A DNA stretch of 64,000 bases from Microglena sp. YARC (Eukaryota; Chlorophyta; Chlorophyceae; Chlamydomonadales; Chlamydomonadaceae), in the NCBI GenBank assembly GCA_022414725.1, contig CM039464.1, positions 47,025,957-47,089,956 on the forward strand, read 5' to 3'. This document shows, piece after piece, positions 1 to 11,211 of the stretch. Below the pieces are notes generated by a model. That model did no database searches, was not told where the DNA came from, and worked only from the letters and a program-made list of their open reading frames with translations. Each line of letters starts with the position of its first letter. The stretch's first letter is position 1. Made by a program: the position numbers and the translations under genes.

Positions 1-1111
1 GCAGAACTACCAACACGATAAAAAGCGTGTGGAAAAGCGCAAGACCAAGACCAGCGGGGAAAAGCTAAGTGAGTCCATAGCCTATCTGTCAAGAAATAGT
101 AGGGGGACCTGGCGGGTCCCCTGGAGGTCGGCCCCGGGGGCGGTGTAATGTTCGTCAAGCAGCAGTGGCAGCCTCCTTGGTGGCGGATGCACAAGCAGTT
201 GCTTACTTATCCGTTCAATTTAAAATTGTGAGTGTCAAGAATCAATGTAGCATGGCATGGCATTATTATTCAACTTGGTGCCCTGTAAGACTAATGAACT
301 TATTAGCTCACTGACTTCCCGAAGTTCCATAGAGGCAGGTGCAGCAACTCCCGAGGCTACAGTTGCTACTTCGCAACCTGCAGGAACTAGTGCGAAAGAG
401 CAGATTTCCTTGTCAAGCACAATGCACTGATGTAATGAGCTACGAGAGTCACGAAGAAGCGAATTATTTAAGGGGAAATCGTAGACTGAGTCCACAGGAC
501 AGGAGGGAAACGACAAATGAAAACGCCGCGTCCACAGTCCGCAACCCTGAGATACGTACGCGAAAAAGTGCCCTCAGAGGTAATCCGCCCCCGAAGGGAA
601 TCGAACACGAGTCGGTAAGATTTCAGGCCAGTCAGATTAACCGGCAATTTTGACCGGCGTTCTTGGGAAATTTGAAGATGTGAAAAAACAGCACGAACAG
701 CACGATTTCGCGTAAGTACCGCATAGGTCTTTCCTCCTTAGGGGACCGGCCGACCATCAAGCTAAAGGACGGAGAGAGGGCATAGGAGAGCAATCAATCA
801 GGACAAGAGTCAAACGGAGACTCGAGAAGAGAAAACAGAAGCTACCCCCATCACCTACACCGCCACAAACAGCAGCTGGACAGTTTTATAACAGTGAGGG
901 TTTGGGCAACATACCCCTCAGACCCTGGTCCAGGAGGTAACCTCCAAAAAAGCGTACGAAAGAGCAAAGGCTTGACAACAAACAAAGCGAACTACCAAGG
1001 CATAGAGAAACTAGCGAATTAAGTGTATATTGTAGAAGGGCTGAGAGTTGCCGAGGCCTAAAAAGCGAGATTCTACAGGAAGACGTAAAGGAAAAAAGGC
1101 ACAGGAAAAGA
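1..1111. other. Intergenic, no gene recognised
   Basis: No convincing coding region. Short open frames lack exon-like splice signals or family resemblance. A possible tRNA-like fragment near 590-655 is listed separately. Confidence 0.5.
590..655 (-). other. tRNA-like fragment (B-box bearing)
   Basis: On the minus strand there is a B-box-like GTTCGATTCCC preceded by a loop containing CTGAAATC. This resembles a class II tRNA (Ser-type) anticodon and T region. The acceptor stem pairs poorly, so it is probably a degraded tRNA or SINE relic. Confidence 0.25.
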
Positions 1112-1560
1112 AGAAGAAGATTACAAGGGGCTCATGTCCTAGCATTAGAGAGGATATAGTTACATACTTAGTGAGAGAGGATAATGAGAGAGAGAGGATA
1201 ATAATAAAAAAAAAAGATTACAATGGCCACTCATCCTGGCAGTGGAAACACCACCTCCCCGGATAATGAAACAACACCGCCCTAAGAAAAGCTTAAAGAT
1301 TACAAGGGGCTCATGTCCTAGCAGTGAAACAACACCGCCCTAAAGTCGGACTCGAGAAACCACCCGCCGTCTTCCGGCAGCGGGGCTCGAAGTCAGGTGA
1401 CCGAAGCCGTAACCACCGGGTCTGGACCATACCGCTAAATATAAACTAAATAGAAAGATTAGAAAGATTACAAGGGGCTCATGTCTAAATTGTAAAAACT
1501 AAATGAAGAAGAAGATTACAATGGCCACTTATCCTGGCAGTGGAAACACAAAAAATATAA
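1112..1560. repeat. Irregular repeat of AGATTACAAGGGGCTCATGT-type motif
   Basis: Five or so diverged copies alternate between 'agattacaaggggctcatgt' and 'agattacaatggccact', followed by 'cctggcagtggaaacac'. Spacing is irregular. No coding signal was seen. Confidence 0.6.
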
Positions 1561-1633
1561 TAATGAAAAAATATAACGACACATATATCATGTTTTGATC
1601 ATATAACATTGATTACTTCTTGAGTCAGGCACC

Positions 1634-1707
1634 GCCCGCGTTGCTCAGTCAGGAGAGCGCAGGACTTTTAATCCTGTTGACGAGATATAAAGCCCTCCCT
1701 GCGAGCG
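1634..1707 (+). pseudogene. tRNA-Lys(UUU) pseudogene with destroyed B box
   Basis: The 5' half matches the eukaryotic tRNA-Lys layout: acceptor GCCCGCG, D arm around GCTCAGTCAGGAGAGC, and anticodon stem-loop CAGGA-CTTTTAA-TCCTG giving UUU. The 3' acceptor strand (TGCGAGC) still pairs with one mismatch, and total length is tRNA-like. Where the T stem and loop should read GGTTCGA the sequence is GATATAAA, so the internal B promoter and T-arm fold are lost. It lies 11 bp upstream of the tRNA-Thr candidate. I infer a dead copy or a local sequence error. Confidence 0.55.
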
Positions 1708-1718
1708 AGTTGCAGCCA

Positions 1719-1790
1719 GCCGCTGTAACTCAGTGGTCGAGTAGTCCCTTCGTAAGGGAGGAGTCGGAGGTTCAATCCCTTCCTGCGGCA
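1719..1790 (+). tRNA. Probable tRNA-Thr(CGU)
   Basis: A 72-nt cloverleaf can be drawn by hand. The acceptor GCCGCTG pairs with CTGCGGC (one T-T mismatch), and the D stem ACTC pairs with GAGT. Anticodon stem GTCCC faces GGGAG (one mismatch) around loop TTCGTAA, so the anticodon is CGU, for Thr codon ACG. The variable loop is 5 nt, and T stem GGAGG pairs with CCTTC around TTCAATC. The B box GGTTCAATCCC is intact and a short T run follows. A tRNA-derived repeat is the alternative, but no SINE body follows it. The mismatches keep confidence moderate. Confidence 0.6.
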
Positions 1791-2133
1791 CCTTTTAAAC
1801 ATGGCACCAGTGCGCCATCTGAGGTTTGCCTAGTGCGTGCATGGTGGGGCCTCACGTATGCTGGCACGTGAAAGAGAGGGTTGCCGAATATTTATATCAC
1901 CGGTAATTGATGAACTCGTGAGGAGCAATTACAGGTTGCTAACAAACCAAGTCACAAACACCCCGAGGGTGGGAAGGTGGAGTGCAGAAAAAGGAGGGGG
2001 AGTGCAGAAAAAAGGCTATGCCATCCGAGCCCATGCCACAAATATGTAGAGCTTGTTGAAAGGATGATTCTTTTTTGCCCAGGAGGGAAAAAGTAATGGG
2101 CCTTTCAAGTTTGTGTGTGTGTATGTGTGCGAA

Positions 2134-2166
<33 letters not shown>
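2134..2166 (+). repeat. Poly-G homopolymer (~33 G)
   Basis: Uninterrupted G run. Similar G or C runs recur near 17290, 30435, 36085, 36420, 38435, 40660, 41643 and 60585. Confidence 0.9.
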
Positions 2167-2167
<1 letters not shown>

Positions 2168-2283
2168 CTAGATAGAAAGGCCGTATTTTCAATGAATTCC
2201 GTATTTTGTTTTTTTCTCTCCAGCCATCAGAAGTTGAACTCGGACGTTCCTCTCCTAAAGACCAGTCCATTGGTGCTATTAGA

Positions 2284-2616
2284 CAAGCCCCCACCCCCAC
2301 CCCACCCCACCCCGCCCCGCCCCGCCCGCCCCGCCCGCCGGTTTGGTTTGGTTTGGTTTGGTTTGGTTTGGTTTGGTTTGGTTTGCTTTGGTTTGGTTTG
2401 GTTTGGTTTGGTTTGGTTTGGTTTGGTTTGGTTTGGTTTGGTTTGGTTTGGTTTGGTTTGGTTTGGTTTGGTTGATGTTGATGTTGATGTTAATGTTAAT
2501 GTTGATGTTGATGTTGTCATGTTGATGTTGATGTTGATGTTGATTTTGATGTTGATTTTGATGTTAATGTAAATGTTGATGTTGGTGTTGATGTTCATGT
2601 TGACGGTGGGGATGAT
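2284..2616 (+). repeat. (GGTTT)n then (GATGTT)n microsatellite
   Basis: A C-rich lead-in is followed by about 27 GGTTT units, then GATGTT/AATGTT hexamers. Long open frames here simply follow repeat periodicity. Confidence 0.9.
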
Positions 2617-3293
2617 GGAGATGATGGTGGAGACGGTGGCGAAGGAAGGACAACTTCTTAGAAAAAATCGCTGTAGCAGTCACCGGCAGGGAGTTTCGAA
2701 AGTAGAGAAGAAAGTACCTATTGTAGCTGAATAGAGCTACAAGTATCGAACAACTTTTGCGAAGGATCTTGACCGCTACGATGCTGATAACTCTAGTCAT
2801 GCACACTCCAACTACCGTATGAGAAAAATGTTTGGGTGCGGAGGTGGTCGGAATCGTTCAAACGCCTTGACAGATGGATGGAGAGACGGACAGATGGATG
2901 GACAGCGGACATCGGACGGAGAACGGAGAGAGACAAGGGGTTCGGCCCCGGGACCCTGCCCCGGGGGGTCCAGAGGGGGCTAAAGCGAAAACACGGTAGT
3001 CCCCGGGTAGTCCCAATTAAACAAATGTGCGTGTAAACAAGTTGACGTCACGAGGTCGCGATCCTGATCGTTCGAAATTTGAAATTCGGGACAGCAGTTC
3101 GAACTACCAAAAACCCCGCGCGCCAGCCCAGACCGGCTCAGGCTGCAGTGGCTGCGAAACAGATCTATCCCCTTGTAACCGACGCTGCGCAATCCTCCAT
3201 CCAAACTCGCAGCCTGATCTGTGCCATACCCATCTTCCCGTGTCATATCCGAAACGGCTTCAATGGAACATCATCGACAGCAGCAGCAGCAGG

Positions 3294-3335
<42 letters not shown>

Positions 3336-3598
3336 GCTTGTTGCAATCCTGAGATAGCCTGATTGCTGGGGAACAACGTCATATGCATCAGCACCGTCAA
3401 ACCCAGCCTGATAAACATCAGCAGTAGCATCAGCATCATCAGTAGCATCCGCAGCAGTAGAAGCAGCAATAGCCTTTTTCTTCGCACTCCAGTGATAGCT
3501 GAAGGCTGATTGAGGACGCCCGCCCAACTCCAGCCATAGCAGCGGGAGTAGCAGCAGTAGTAGTAGTAGAAGTAGTTGTTGTAGGACCAGTATCAGTG

Positions 3599-3644
<46 letters not shown>

Positions 3645-3755
3645 CAACAGCAACAACAGCAGTAGCAACAGCAACAGCAGTAGCGGATGCAGTGGAAGCA
3701 GTGGCAGAACACAAAGAGGCAAGAGAATTAGTAGTACAACCCAGTTAAGTACAGC
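2617..3755. other. Upstream region of the signal-peptide exon, with CAG tracts
   Basis: No gene is supported. Two CAG/AAC-rich trinucleotide tracts (about 3275-3337 and 3605-3680) give poly-Ala, poly-Leu or poly-Ser frames on either strand. Some of this may be 5' UTR or promoter of the exon at 3756. No TATA box stands out. Confidence 0.4.
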
Positions 3756-3896
3756 ATGCTCTCTCGGTTGCTTCTCCTCGTTCTGCTCGTGGCACCCATC
3801 CTGGTGGTTGGGTCGGATAGCTGTGCTGCGCTGTGGGATACTCATGTAGAGAAGCTCACTGCGCATCCTCCCAAGCCGTACAAGGAGTCAGGAAAG
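3756..3896 (+). CDS. First exon of a secreted or type II membrane protein
   Basis: The 47 codons start at an ATG followed by a strongly hydrophobic stretch (residues 5-18, LLLLVLLVAPILVV) and a small-residue region GSDSCA. That is a typical signal peptide or signal anchor. The exon ends at AAG before a good donor GTGAGT at 3897, phase 0. The downstream partner exon is not proven. It may be the 5' exon of the plus-strand gene at 13.2-21 kb, which would place that product in the secretory pathway, or it may belong to a separate gene whose other exons are in the gap. A MITE-like element follows the donor directly. Confidence 0.5.
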
Positions 3897-3909
3897 GTGA
3901 GTTACACTC

Positions 3910-4121
3910 TTTTTCTTTTTTCGTCTGAACATGGCAGCTTCCAGCCAGCTCCATTAGGCAGCCACTGGGTCAATCCCAAAGCTTTCGGCTGCATTGAAAC
4001 TCCTGTCGGCCACTGGGTCAATCCCAAAGCTTTGAGGCACACTAGCATGTTTGGGTTTGGCCAATTGGAGGGTAAAGGGAGCTACCTAGAAGCTGCCACA
4101 TGTAGCCCCAGAAAGAAACAG
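3910..4121. mobile_element. MITE-like element, GCTTCTAGGCAGC family (copy 1)
   Basis: The left arm contains GCAGCTTCCAGCCAGCTCC and the right arm GGGAGCTACCTAGAAGCTGC, which are inverted relatives. The interior has the family phrase 'gccactggg'. Other copies are at 9538, 22808 (partial), 23258, 23596 and 54893. Confidence 0.5.
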
Positions 4122-4239
4122 TGGGAGTAAACAGGGGGCAGTTATGAAGTATTTTAAACCAAGAGCCTAAAGTGGCCCTGCAACACTTTCAGGCGCAGCT
4201 TGCTGCATTTTGATTTTGATTTTGTTGATTGCTGGCTCT

Positions 4240-4342
4240 GCAAGCAAATAACGTGCACAGCTATTTTGCAAAATAAACATATATATACAAATAATAAATA
4301 TATATACAAATAAATAAATAAATGCATGTATGTATATTGTAT

Positions 4343-4385
<43 letters not shown>

Positions 4386-4430
4386 ACGCCCAAACACACA
4401 CATACATATTCATTCAAACTGTCACGTCTC
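4240..4430. repeat. AT-rich stretch with (TA)n
   Basis: ATAAATATATATAC repeats and a (TA)n run at about 4352-4380. No gene seen. Confidence 0.7.
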
Positions 4431-4628
4431 CCGTTTCAACGATTGGCTCAATGGTAGAGCTCGTTGAAATCAGAAGGTGCGGGGTTCGAATCCCTACGGG
4501 TGCGCCTTAGTGTTCGCGGCAGTCAACCACCATGGTAGCACTGTCCAGGTAAAGTAGCAGCCCGTTCTCTCCCTCCGTAAGACAGGGCTCCCTTAATACC
4601 ACGCCCCACCAGGCATGATCATTACTTT
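4431..4628 (+). mobile_element. tRNA-derived SINE (copy 1)
   Basis: The head carries Pol III-type internal promoter boxes: A-box region GGCTCAATGGTAGAGC and B box GGTTCGAATCC. The shared body follows ('ccaggtaaagtagcagccc', 'taccacgccccaccagg') and ends near TATCATTAC. Four other copies in the window (8662, 44491, 46846, 53984) share this order. No clear target-site duplication at this copy. Confidence 0.8.
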
Positions 4629-4786
4629 TTTTTACACTCTCACCCAGGCACAGGCAAGGCTGGAAAAGAAAAGAAAAAGAAATAAGAAATAAGGATGCCT
4701 GGAGGGGTGGGGTGTTAAGGGGGCCATCCCGTTCGCCGAAGCTGGAGACTGCCACCATGGAAGGCTGGAGGTGCCAACAATAAAAT

Positions 4787-4836
4787 ATGAATATTTATTT
4801 ATTTATTTATGTTTATATTTATTTATTTATCTATGT
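4787..4836 (+). repeat. (ATTT)n microsatellite
   Basis: ATTTATTT tetranucleotides grading into ATGT repeats. Confidence 0.8.
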
Positions 4837-4857
4837 ATGTATGTATTGTTTATATAA

Positions 4858-6065
4858 CGTGACTTTTTACATGTATGTTTCCATGGGTGGGAGTGTGAAT
4901 GAATACGTATGTGCCAGGGATATATTTTTCAAATCAAAAAGAGGAAATTTCATTCCTTTTTATTTTTCTCCTCCCTTTTTCCCTCCCAAAACAGGATCCT
5001 TAGTCCGATTTGGGTCGATTTGGGTAATTTTTAGTCAACCTCAGTAAAAAAAATAACTTTTTATTAAGGTTTCTTATTCCGGCATTGTTTTTAGCAAAAA
5101 CGGGGCCTCATATTCTGATTGGAATGTATTCCGGAAAAAAATATCCCTGGTATGTGTGTGTGTTAAGGCGTGAGTTTTTACATGTGCGTTTCCATGGGTG
5201 GGAGTGTGAATGAATACACATGTGTGTGTGTTTGGGCGTGAGTTTTTACATGTGCGTTTCCATGGGTGGGAGTGTGAATGAATACATATGTGTGTGTGTT
5301 TGGGCGTGAGTTTTTACATGTGCGTTTCCATGGGTGGGAGTGTGAATGAATACATATGTGTGTGTGTTTGGGCGTGAGTTTTTACATGTGCGTTTCCATG
5401 GGTGGGAGTGTGAATGAATACATATGTGTGTGTGTTTGGGCGTGAGTTTTTACATGTGCGTTTCCATGGGTGGGAGTGTGAATGAATACACATGTGTGTG
5501 TGTTTGGGCGTGAGTTTTTACATGTGCGTTTCCATGGGTGGGAGTGTGAATGAATACACATGTGTGTGTGTTAAGGCGTGAGTTTTTACATGTGCGTTTC
5601 CATGGGTGGGAGTGTGAATGAATACATATGTGTGTGTGTGTTAAGGCGTGAGTTTTTACATGTGCGTTTCCATGGGTGGGAGTGTGAATGAATACATATG
5701 TGTGTGTGTGTTTGGGCGTGAGTTTTTACATGTGCGTTTCCATGGGTGGGAGTGTGAATGAATACATATGTGTGTGTGTTTGGGCGTGAGTTTTTACATG
5801 TGCGTTTCCATGGGTGGGAGTGTGAATGAATACATATGTGTGTGTGTTTGGGCGTGAGTTTTTACATGTGCGTTTCCATGGTGGAGTGTGAATGAATACA
5901 ATATGTGTGTGTTTGGGCGTGAGTTTTTACATGTGCGTTTCCATGTGGTGGGAGTGTGAATGAATACATAATGTTGTGTGTTTGAGGCGTGAGTTTTTAC
6001 ATGGTGTTCATGTGTGGGAGTGTGAATGAATACTAATTTGTGTGTTGGGCGTGAGTGTGTGGGAG
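4858..6065 (+). repeat. Minisatellite, ~62-66 bp unit, ~16 copies
   Basis: The unit contains 'gagtttttacatgtgcg', 'ccatgggtgggagtgtg' and 'aatgaatacatatgtg', with a variable GT run. Copies decay after about 5880. The first copy (4858-4914) is separated from the rest by the MITE at 4915-5149, so the MITE inserted into an existing array. Confidence 0.9.
4915..5149. mobile_element. hAT-like MITE, family M1 (CAGGGATA...)
   Basis: Ends are CAGGGATATATTTTTC and, inverted, GAAAAAAATATCCCTG. It is flanked by 8-bp direct repeats GTATGTGC / GTATGTGT (7 of 8), as expected of hAT transposition. The interior has the family phrase 'aaaaacgggg', also seen at 45023 and 45805. Too short to encode transposase. 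Confidence 0.8.
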
Positions 6066-7050
6066 TTTGAATTACATTGTGGAGTGTAATAAACTTTTGT
6101 GAGTTTTTACATACGTGTTTCTATGGGTGAGAGTGTGAATGAGTACATGCATGTGTTTGTGTGCGATTGTGAGTGTGTACACGTGTGTGTGTCCATGGGT
6201 GAGTGTGAAAGGATATGTGTGTGTGGGGGGGTGTGAGTGTGAGTGTGTACATGTGTCTGTGTCCATGGGCGAGAGTGTGAATGAATATGTATGTGCATGT
6301 GAGTGGGTGTGAGTGTGAGTGTGTACATGTGTCTGTGTTCATGGGCGAGAGTGTGAATGAATATGTATGTGCATGTGAGTGGGTGTGAGTGTGAGTGTGT
6401 ACATGTGTCTGTGTCCAGATGGCGAGAGTGTGAATGAATATGTATGTGCATGTGAGTGCAATGGTCAATAAATATGCGTGTGCAGTGTTTACATGTGTCC
6501 TGTGTCCATGGGCGTAGAGTGTGAATATGAATGAGGGGGGTAGTGCATTGTGAGTGGGTGTGGGTGTGACGTGTGGGTGTAGAAATGTTTGAGTGTGAGT
6601 GTGAGTGTGAGCGTGAGCGTGCACATATGTGTGCGTTTATGGGTGAGAGTGTGAATTAGTATGTATGTGTGTGTGTGTATGTGAATGAGTGTGTACATGT
6701 GTTTGTGTCCATGGGTGAGAGTGTGAAATGAATAGATGTATGTTTTGTGTTTGTGTGTTGAGCGTGAGTGTGTAAATGTGTGTGTTTGTGTGTGGGCCAT
6801 GTCGTGGGTGTGAGTTGTGACATGAGTGGTTGATGATATGAGGATTGTGAGTGTTCATGTGTTATGCCATGCGGGAGAGTGTTAATGAATGTATGTGTTT
6901 GGTCTTTGATGGGCGCAGGTACATGTGTGTGTTTGTAATGATAGGGGTGTGAGTGTGAATTGTTCAGTTCGCTGTGTCTGTGGTGAGAGTGTGAGATTAT
7001 GGAGGATATGGTATGTTTTTGCGTGGATGTTGAAAGTATACATGTATGTT
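6066..7050 (+). repeat. Degenerate GT-rich satellite
   Basis: Diverged relatives of the preceding unit, with 'gagtgtgaatgaatatg' recurring every 60-90 bp. Open frames here are His/Thr or Cys/Val low complexity on either strand. Confidence 0.75.
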
Positions 7051-7624
7051 GGAAGGCTAACGCATATGTTTATTGTAATAAGCCTAGAACATACAGGGGC
7101 ATAACGTAATAAACGTATGCATATAAACCTGATTTAAATGTATGCATATAACCTGATTTAAATGATGCATATAAAACGAACGATGATAAATCATATGAGG
7201 GTGACCCAAAACGAGTATATATCATTGAATCTACAAAAATCATTATGATTTAAATCATAATTGAGGGTGATCCCCAGCCAAAGTTACCTAGTCAGACTGC
7301 CGATCATCATTATGATATCTTAAATATTTCATATGCGAGCATGAATCAATATGGATGATCATATTGCACAACAAACACCTACATATAAAACCTGATGAGA
7401 GAATGTATGCATAAAAAGCCTCACAATTTTGCAATAAACCTGATATTAAACCAATGTACCGTCGACACCAACCAACGCTTACTATCTCTGTGTACCGCCT
7501 GTGCAGTACATATTCAACCTATCGACCATAATGTTACCGCCTATCTACCATATCCTATTTACTGTCTTTTTATATCTTCTTTTTGTATCCGCCTACCCTC
7601 TCTCTTGTTTGTTGTGGTGTTTTT
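7051..7624. other. AT-rich intergenic or intronic stretch
   Basis: Short repeats of 'cctgatttaaatgtatgc' near 7125-7175. No gene seen. Ends at the assembly gap. Confidence 0.6.
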
Positions 7625-8624
7625 NNNNNNNNNNNNNNNNNNNNNNNNNNNNNNNNNNNNNNNNNNNNNNNNNNNNNNNNNNNNNNNNNNNNNNNNNNNN
7701 NNNNNNNNNNNNNNNNNNNNNNNNNNNNNNNNNNNNNNNNNNNNNNNNNNNNNNNNNNNNNNNNNNNNNNNNNNNNNNNNNNNNNNNNNNNNNNNNNNNN
7801 NNNNNNNNNNNNNNNNNNNNNNNNNNNNNNNNNNNNNNNNNNNNNNNNNNNNNNNNNNNNNNNNNNNNNNNNNNNNNNNNNNNNNNNNNNNNNNNNNNNN
7901 NNNNNNNNNNNNNNNNNNNNNNNNNNNNNNNNNNNNNNNNNNNNNNNNNNNNNNNNNNNNNNNNNNNNNNNNNNNNNNNNNNNNNNNNNNNNNNNNNNNN
8001 NNNNNNNNNNNNNNNNNNNNNNNNNNNNNNNNNNNNNNNNNNNNNNNNNNNNNNNNNNNNNNNNNNNNNNNNNNNNNNNNNNNNNNNNNNNNNNNNNNNN
8101 NNNNNNNNNNNNNNNNNNNNNNNNNNNNNNNNNNNNNNNNNNNNNNNNNNNNNNNNNNNNNNNNNNNNNNNNNNNNNNNNNNNNNNNNNNNNNNNNNNNN
8201 NNNNNNNNNNNNNNNNNNNNNNNNNNNNNNNNNNNNNNNNNNNNNNNNNNNNNNNNNNNNNNNNNNNNNNNNNNNNNNNNNNNNNNNNNNNNNNNNNNNN
8301 NNNNNNNNNNNNNNNNNNNNNNNNNNNNNNNNNNNNNNNNNNNNNNNNNNNNNNNNNNNNNNNNNNNNNNNNNNNNNNNNNNNNNNNNNNNNNNNNNNNN
8401 NNNNNNNNNNNNNNNNNNNNNNNNNNNNNNNNNNNNNNNNNNNNNNNNNNNNNNNNNNNNNNNNNNNNNNNNNNNNNNNNNNNNNNNNNNNNNNNNNNNN
8501 NNNNNNNNNNNNNNNNNNNNNNNNNNNNNNNNNNNNNNNNNNNNNNNNNNNNNNNNNNNNNNNNNNNNNNNNNNNNNNNNNNNNNNNNNNNNNNNNNNNN
8601 NNNNNNNNNNNNNNNNNNNNNNNN
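7625..8624. other. Assembly gap, 1000 N
   Basis: Exactly 1000 undetermined bases, probably a placeholder length. Open frames spanning it are meaningless. Confidence 1.
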
Positions 8625-8661
8625 AGAGAGAGATGTTTGGAGTCAATGACTAGCTGGAATT

Positions 8662-8871
8662 GACCTCGTTCAGATGAATAGCTCAATGGCAGAAGCTCCT
8701 TGAAACGACGTAGTGCCGGGTTTCGAATCCCCACGGTACGCTTCAAAATTTTTTCGCGGTCGCTGTCACCCGATTGGTAGCTTCGTCCAGGTAAAGTAGC
8801 AGCCCTCCCTACGCCGCAAGAAGGAGCTCCCCTTAAAATACCACGCCCCACCAAGGCGTTATCATTACTTT
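8662..8871 (+). mobile_element. tRNA-derived SINE with perfect 16-bp target duplication (copy 2)
   Basis: Head with A-box-like TAGCTCAATGGCAGAAGC and B box GGGTTTCGAATCC, then the common SINE body ending TTATCATTACTTT. Flanks 8646-8661 and 8872-8887 are the same 16 bases (ATGACTAGCTGGAATT). That is direct evidence of target-primed retrotransposition and fixes both ends of the element. Confidence 0.92.
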
Positions 8872-8887
8872 ATGACTAGCTGGAATT

Positions 8888-9306
8888 AGTGTGGAGACGG
8901 ACACGGTGAGGTGGTTGGCTGCAGTTTTTTTTTTAGTTGTAAAAAAGATATTTCAACGCCCAAGGAGGCGGGGGTCTCCCGACACAAACCAGCGACAGTG
9001 AGGATTCAGTTTGAATGGCGTTGCCACTCCTACAAAAGAGTAGGCGCACTTAAAGCTTGGGACGGAGTGGGCTTACTAGGTGCCTACTAGTAGTAGTCCC
9101 GTAGTCCCAGCACGCGCCGCCAAGTGGATCAGGGTTTAAGGGGTTTTAGGGTTTAGGGTTTTCGGGTTACGGTTAGTGGTCTTTCATGTTAGAGGGGTTC
9201 TTAGTTGCTATCCGTTCTCACCAATCGCCTGAATCATTGTCTCAGTCGCATGATGCATCCCTACGTTATCAACGGCAATGGAGTGGTAACAAGGCTTTCT
9301 TTTCGG
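8888..9306. other. Non-coding stretch with telomere-type repeats
   Basis: Around 9128-9175 the plus strand reads TTTAGGG-type heptamers (GGGTTTTAGGGTTTAGGG), an interstitial telomere-like site. No gene seen. Confidence 0.6.
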
Positions 9307-9543
9307 GCTTTTTGGCGGAAGCCCCCTCTTCAAGGGGGCAGGACCACCCAAGGGTTACCCATTTTTTCCGTCTGTCTGTCCGAAAAAATTCTGTGAAGCC
9401 CGACACGCAGCCAACGTCAGCCAACGGTCCGGCGTAACTAACATCGCTTCCGTCGACGCTCCATCATTGCCACTTTCGTTCCGTTGCCAAAACACGACTC
9501 CGCCAAATTTTTCCGCTTTGCTGCGACGCTGCATAGGACTTGT
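9307..9543 (+). mobile_element. Small dispersed element, GGCGGAGCCCCC family (copy 1)
   Basis: Begins at TTTTTGGCGGAAGCCCCC and ends at ATAGGACTTGT. Shared internal phrases include 'aactaac', 'tcgttccgttgcca' and 'actccgcca'. Related copies are at 63737 (plus), 23832 (minus) and partly 50822. No coding capacity. Confidence 0.6.
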
Positions 9544-9735
9544 CTGAACACTTCTAGGCCAGCTCCATGAGCCAGCCACTGTGGCAGCAACCCATATTTA
9601 ATTTTCATGCAGATCTGTACAATAGATTGTTCAGCTTTTCAAGGTGCCCTAGTGCCGCGTTAGGAGTGGCTGAATAGCCAGACAGGGGGAGCTGCCTGGA
9701 AAGCTGCTGCTGTTGAAATAGTAGAACTAAGTGGA
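9544..9735. mobile_element. MITE-like element, GCTTCTAGGCAGC family (copy 2)
   Basis: Left arm ACTTCTAGGCCAGCTCC with 'gagccagccactg'. Right arm 'ggggagctgcctggaaagc' is inverted. The interior has the 'ttcaaggtgc' and 'ggctgaatagccag' phrases of the family. Confidence 0.55.
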
Positions 9736-10130
9736 AGCAGTGAAAATGAAAAGCTATGGAGTGGAAGTGGGCGCGTGGAGGTACAGTGCCAGCGCAAGGT
9801 GCGGATAGGTAGCTGTAGACACATATTGTTCTGTGCGACGAAGCCGCCAAACATAGCAATCCGTGCAAACCCCAGGGGAGTGCGGAGCCTGGGGAGTGGG
9901 CGGGGGGGGGGGAGGAGCGTGTCTTAAGGACCACTCAACGTACGCAGGTCAGGGAAAGTCACCATGGCAGACATGCCATGGTAGGGGGGGACTGGTCGCA
10001 CTTAGCTGTCAGCACTTATTTTTCAAAAACTCACCCAAACTACCTGAACCTAAACTTAAACCAATTAAACCCCCAAAACCACATGCATAGCCAGATTGAC
10101 TAAGGGGGAAACTGGTCAAGCACTTGGCTG
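9736..10130. other. No gene recognised
   Basis: Complex sequence with a short G run near 9900. No exon-like signal that I can support. Confidence 0.5.
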
Positions 10131-10435
10131 GTCAGCACTTGGCTGGTCCAGCACTGGCTGGTCACGAATTAGCTGGATCAGGACTTGGCTGTCAGCATTT
10201 GGCTGGTCACAATTAGCTGTCAGCACTGCCTGTCAGCACTTGGCTGGTCAGCAATTAGCTGGTCAGCACTTGGCTGGTCAGCACTTGGCTGGTCAGCAAT
10301 TAGCTGGTCAGCACTTGGCTGGTCAGCACTTAGCTGGTCAGCACTTAGCTAGTCAGCACTTAGCTGATCAGCACTTAGCTAGTCAGCACTTGGCTGTCAG
10401 GCACTTGTGCGCTGCTTCAGCACTTAGCTTGGCCA
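10131..10435 (+). repeat. 15-bp minisatellite GGTCAGCACTTGGCT
   Basis: About 20 units with TTGGCT, TTAGCT and ATTAGCT variants. Because 15 is divisible by 3, one frame stays open and reads (GQHLA)n. I treat this as coincidence. Confidence 0.85.
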
Positions 10436-10439
10436 GCAC

Positions 10440-10990
10440 TTTTATCCTAAAACACTAAACTACCTAAACCTAAAACCTAAAACACCTAAATCCTAAACAA
10501 CGTGCGATGACCAGGTTGGTAGGGGGAGATAACCTGGAAGGGCGGGTGTTAAGGGGATAACGGCCTGGAAGGGCGTGGTTTTTGAAGGGAAGATAACGTC
10601 TGGAAGGTGCCGTGGTGGTAGGGGATTCCTCCGTAAGCCGCAGCTGGGGAAAGTCACCATGGCAGACATGCCATAGTAGGGGGGAACTGGTCAGCACTTA
10701 TTTTTCTAAACAACCTAAACTACCTAAACCTAAACCACCTAATGTTTGTCCTGGGTTGACGTGTAATTACACCAGGTAATACAAAAAATCAGTTGAGGGA
10801 AAAAGTGGAATAAAAGCGTCTATATATTTAATCAAAAATCGTCATGGTTGATTTTTTACAAGCGTCAACTTTAAGAGTAGAGACCGTAAACCTAAGACCT
10901 AAACCCCTAACCTAAATCACCTAAACCTTAACCACTTCAACACTAAACCAAACCACCTAAACACAAACCACCTAACCCATGTGCTGACTA
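10440..10990. repeat. Degenerate telomere-like CCTAAA(C) tracts
   Basis: Three blocks (about 10447-10500, 10710-10742, 10878-10985) of CCTAAAC/CCTAAAA units are interspersed with other sequence. 'ggaaagtcaccatggcagac' near 10635 repeats one near 9953. Confidence 0.6.
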
Positions 10991-11136
10991 GCTAAGTGCT
11001 GAAACACGCTTCCCCCTACCACCCAGCACCGGGTGAAATAACAGTCTTCCCCTACCACCAGCCTGGTAACAAATAACAGCGAAAAAATCTACCGTAGTGG
11101 TCGCTTTTAAAGGGTAACGTCGATGTTGATTTACCG

Positions 11137-11171
11137 TTGTTGTTGTTAAGTTGTTTGTTGTCGATTACCGG

Positions 11172-11211
<40 letters not shown>

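Noticed and set aside
7395..8854. Long open frames of 350-430 codons on both strands
   Set aside because: They run through 1000 N and have no real sequence support.
10096..10458. 120-codon frame with GQHLA repeats
   Set aside because: It follows from a 15-bp minisatellite; no splice signals or conserved substitutions.
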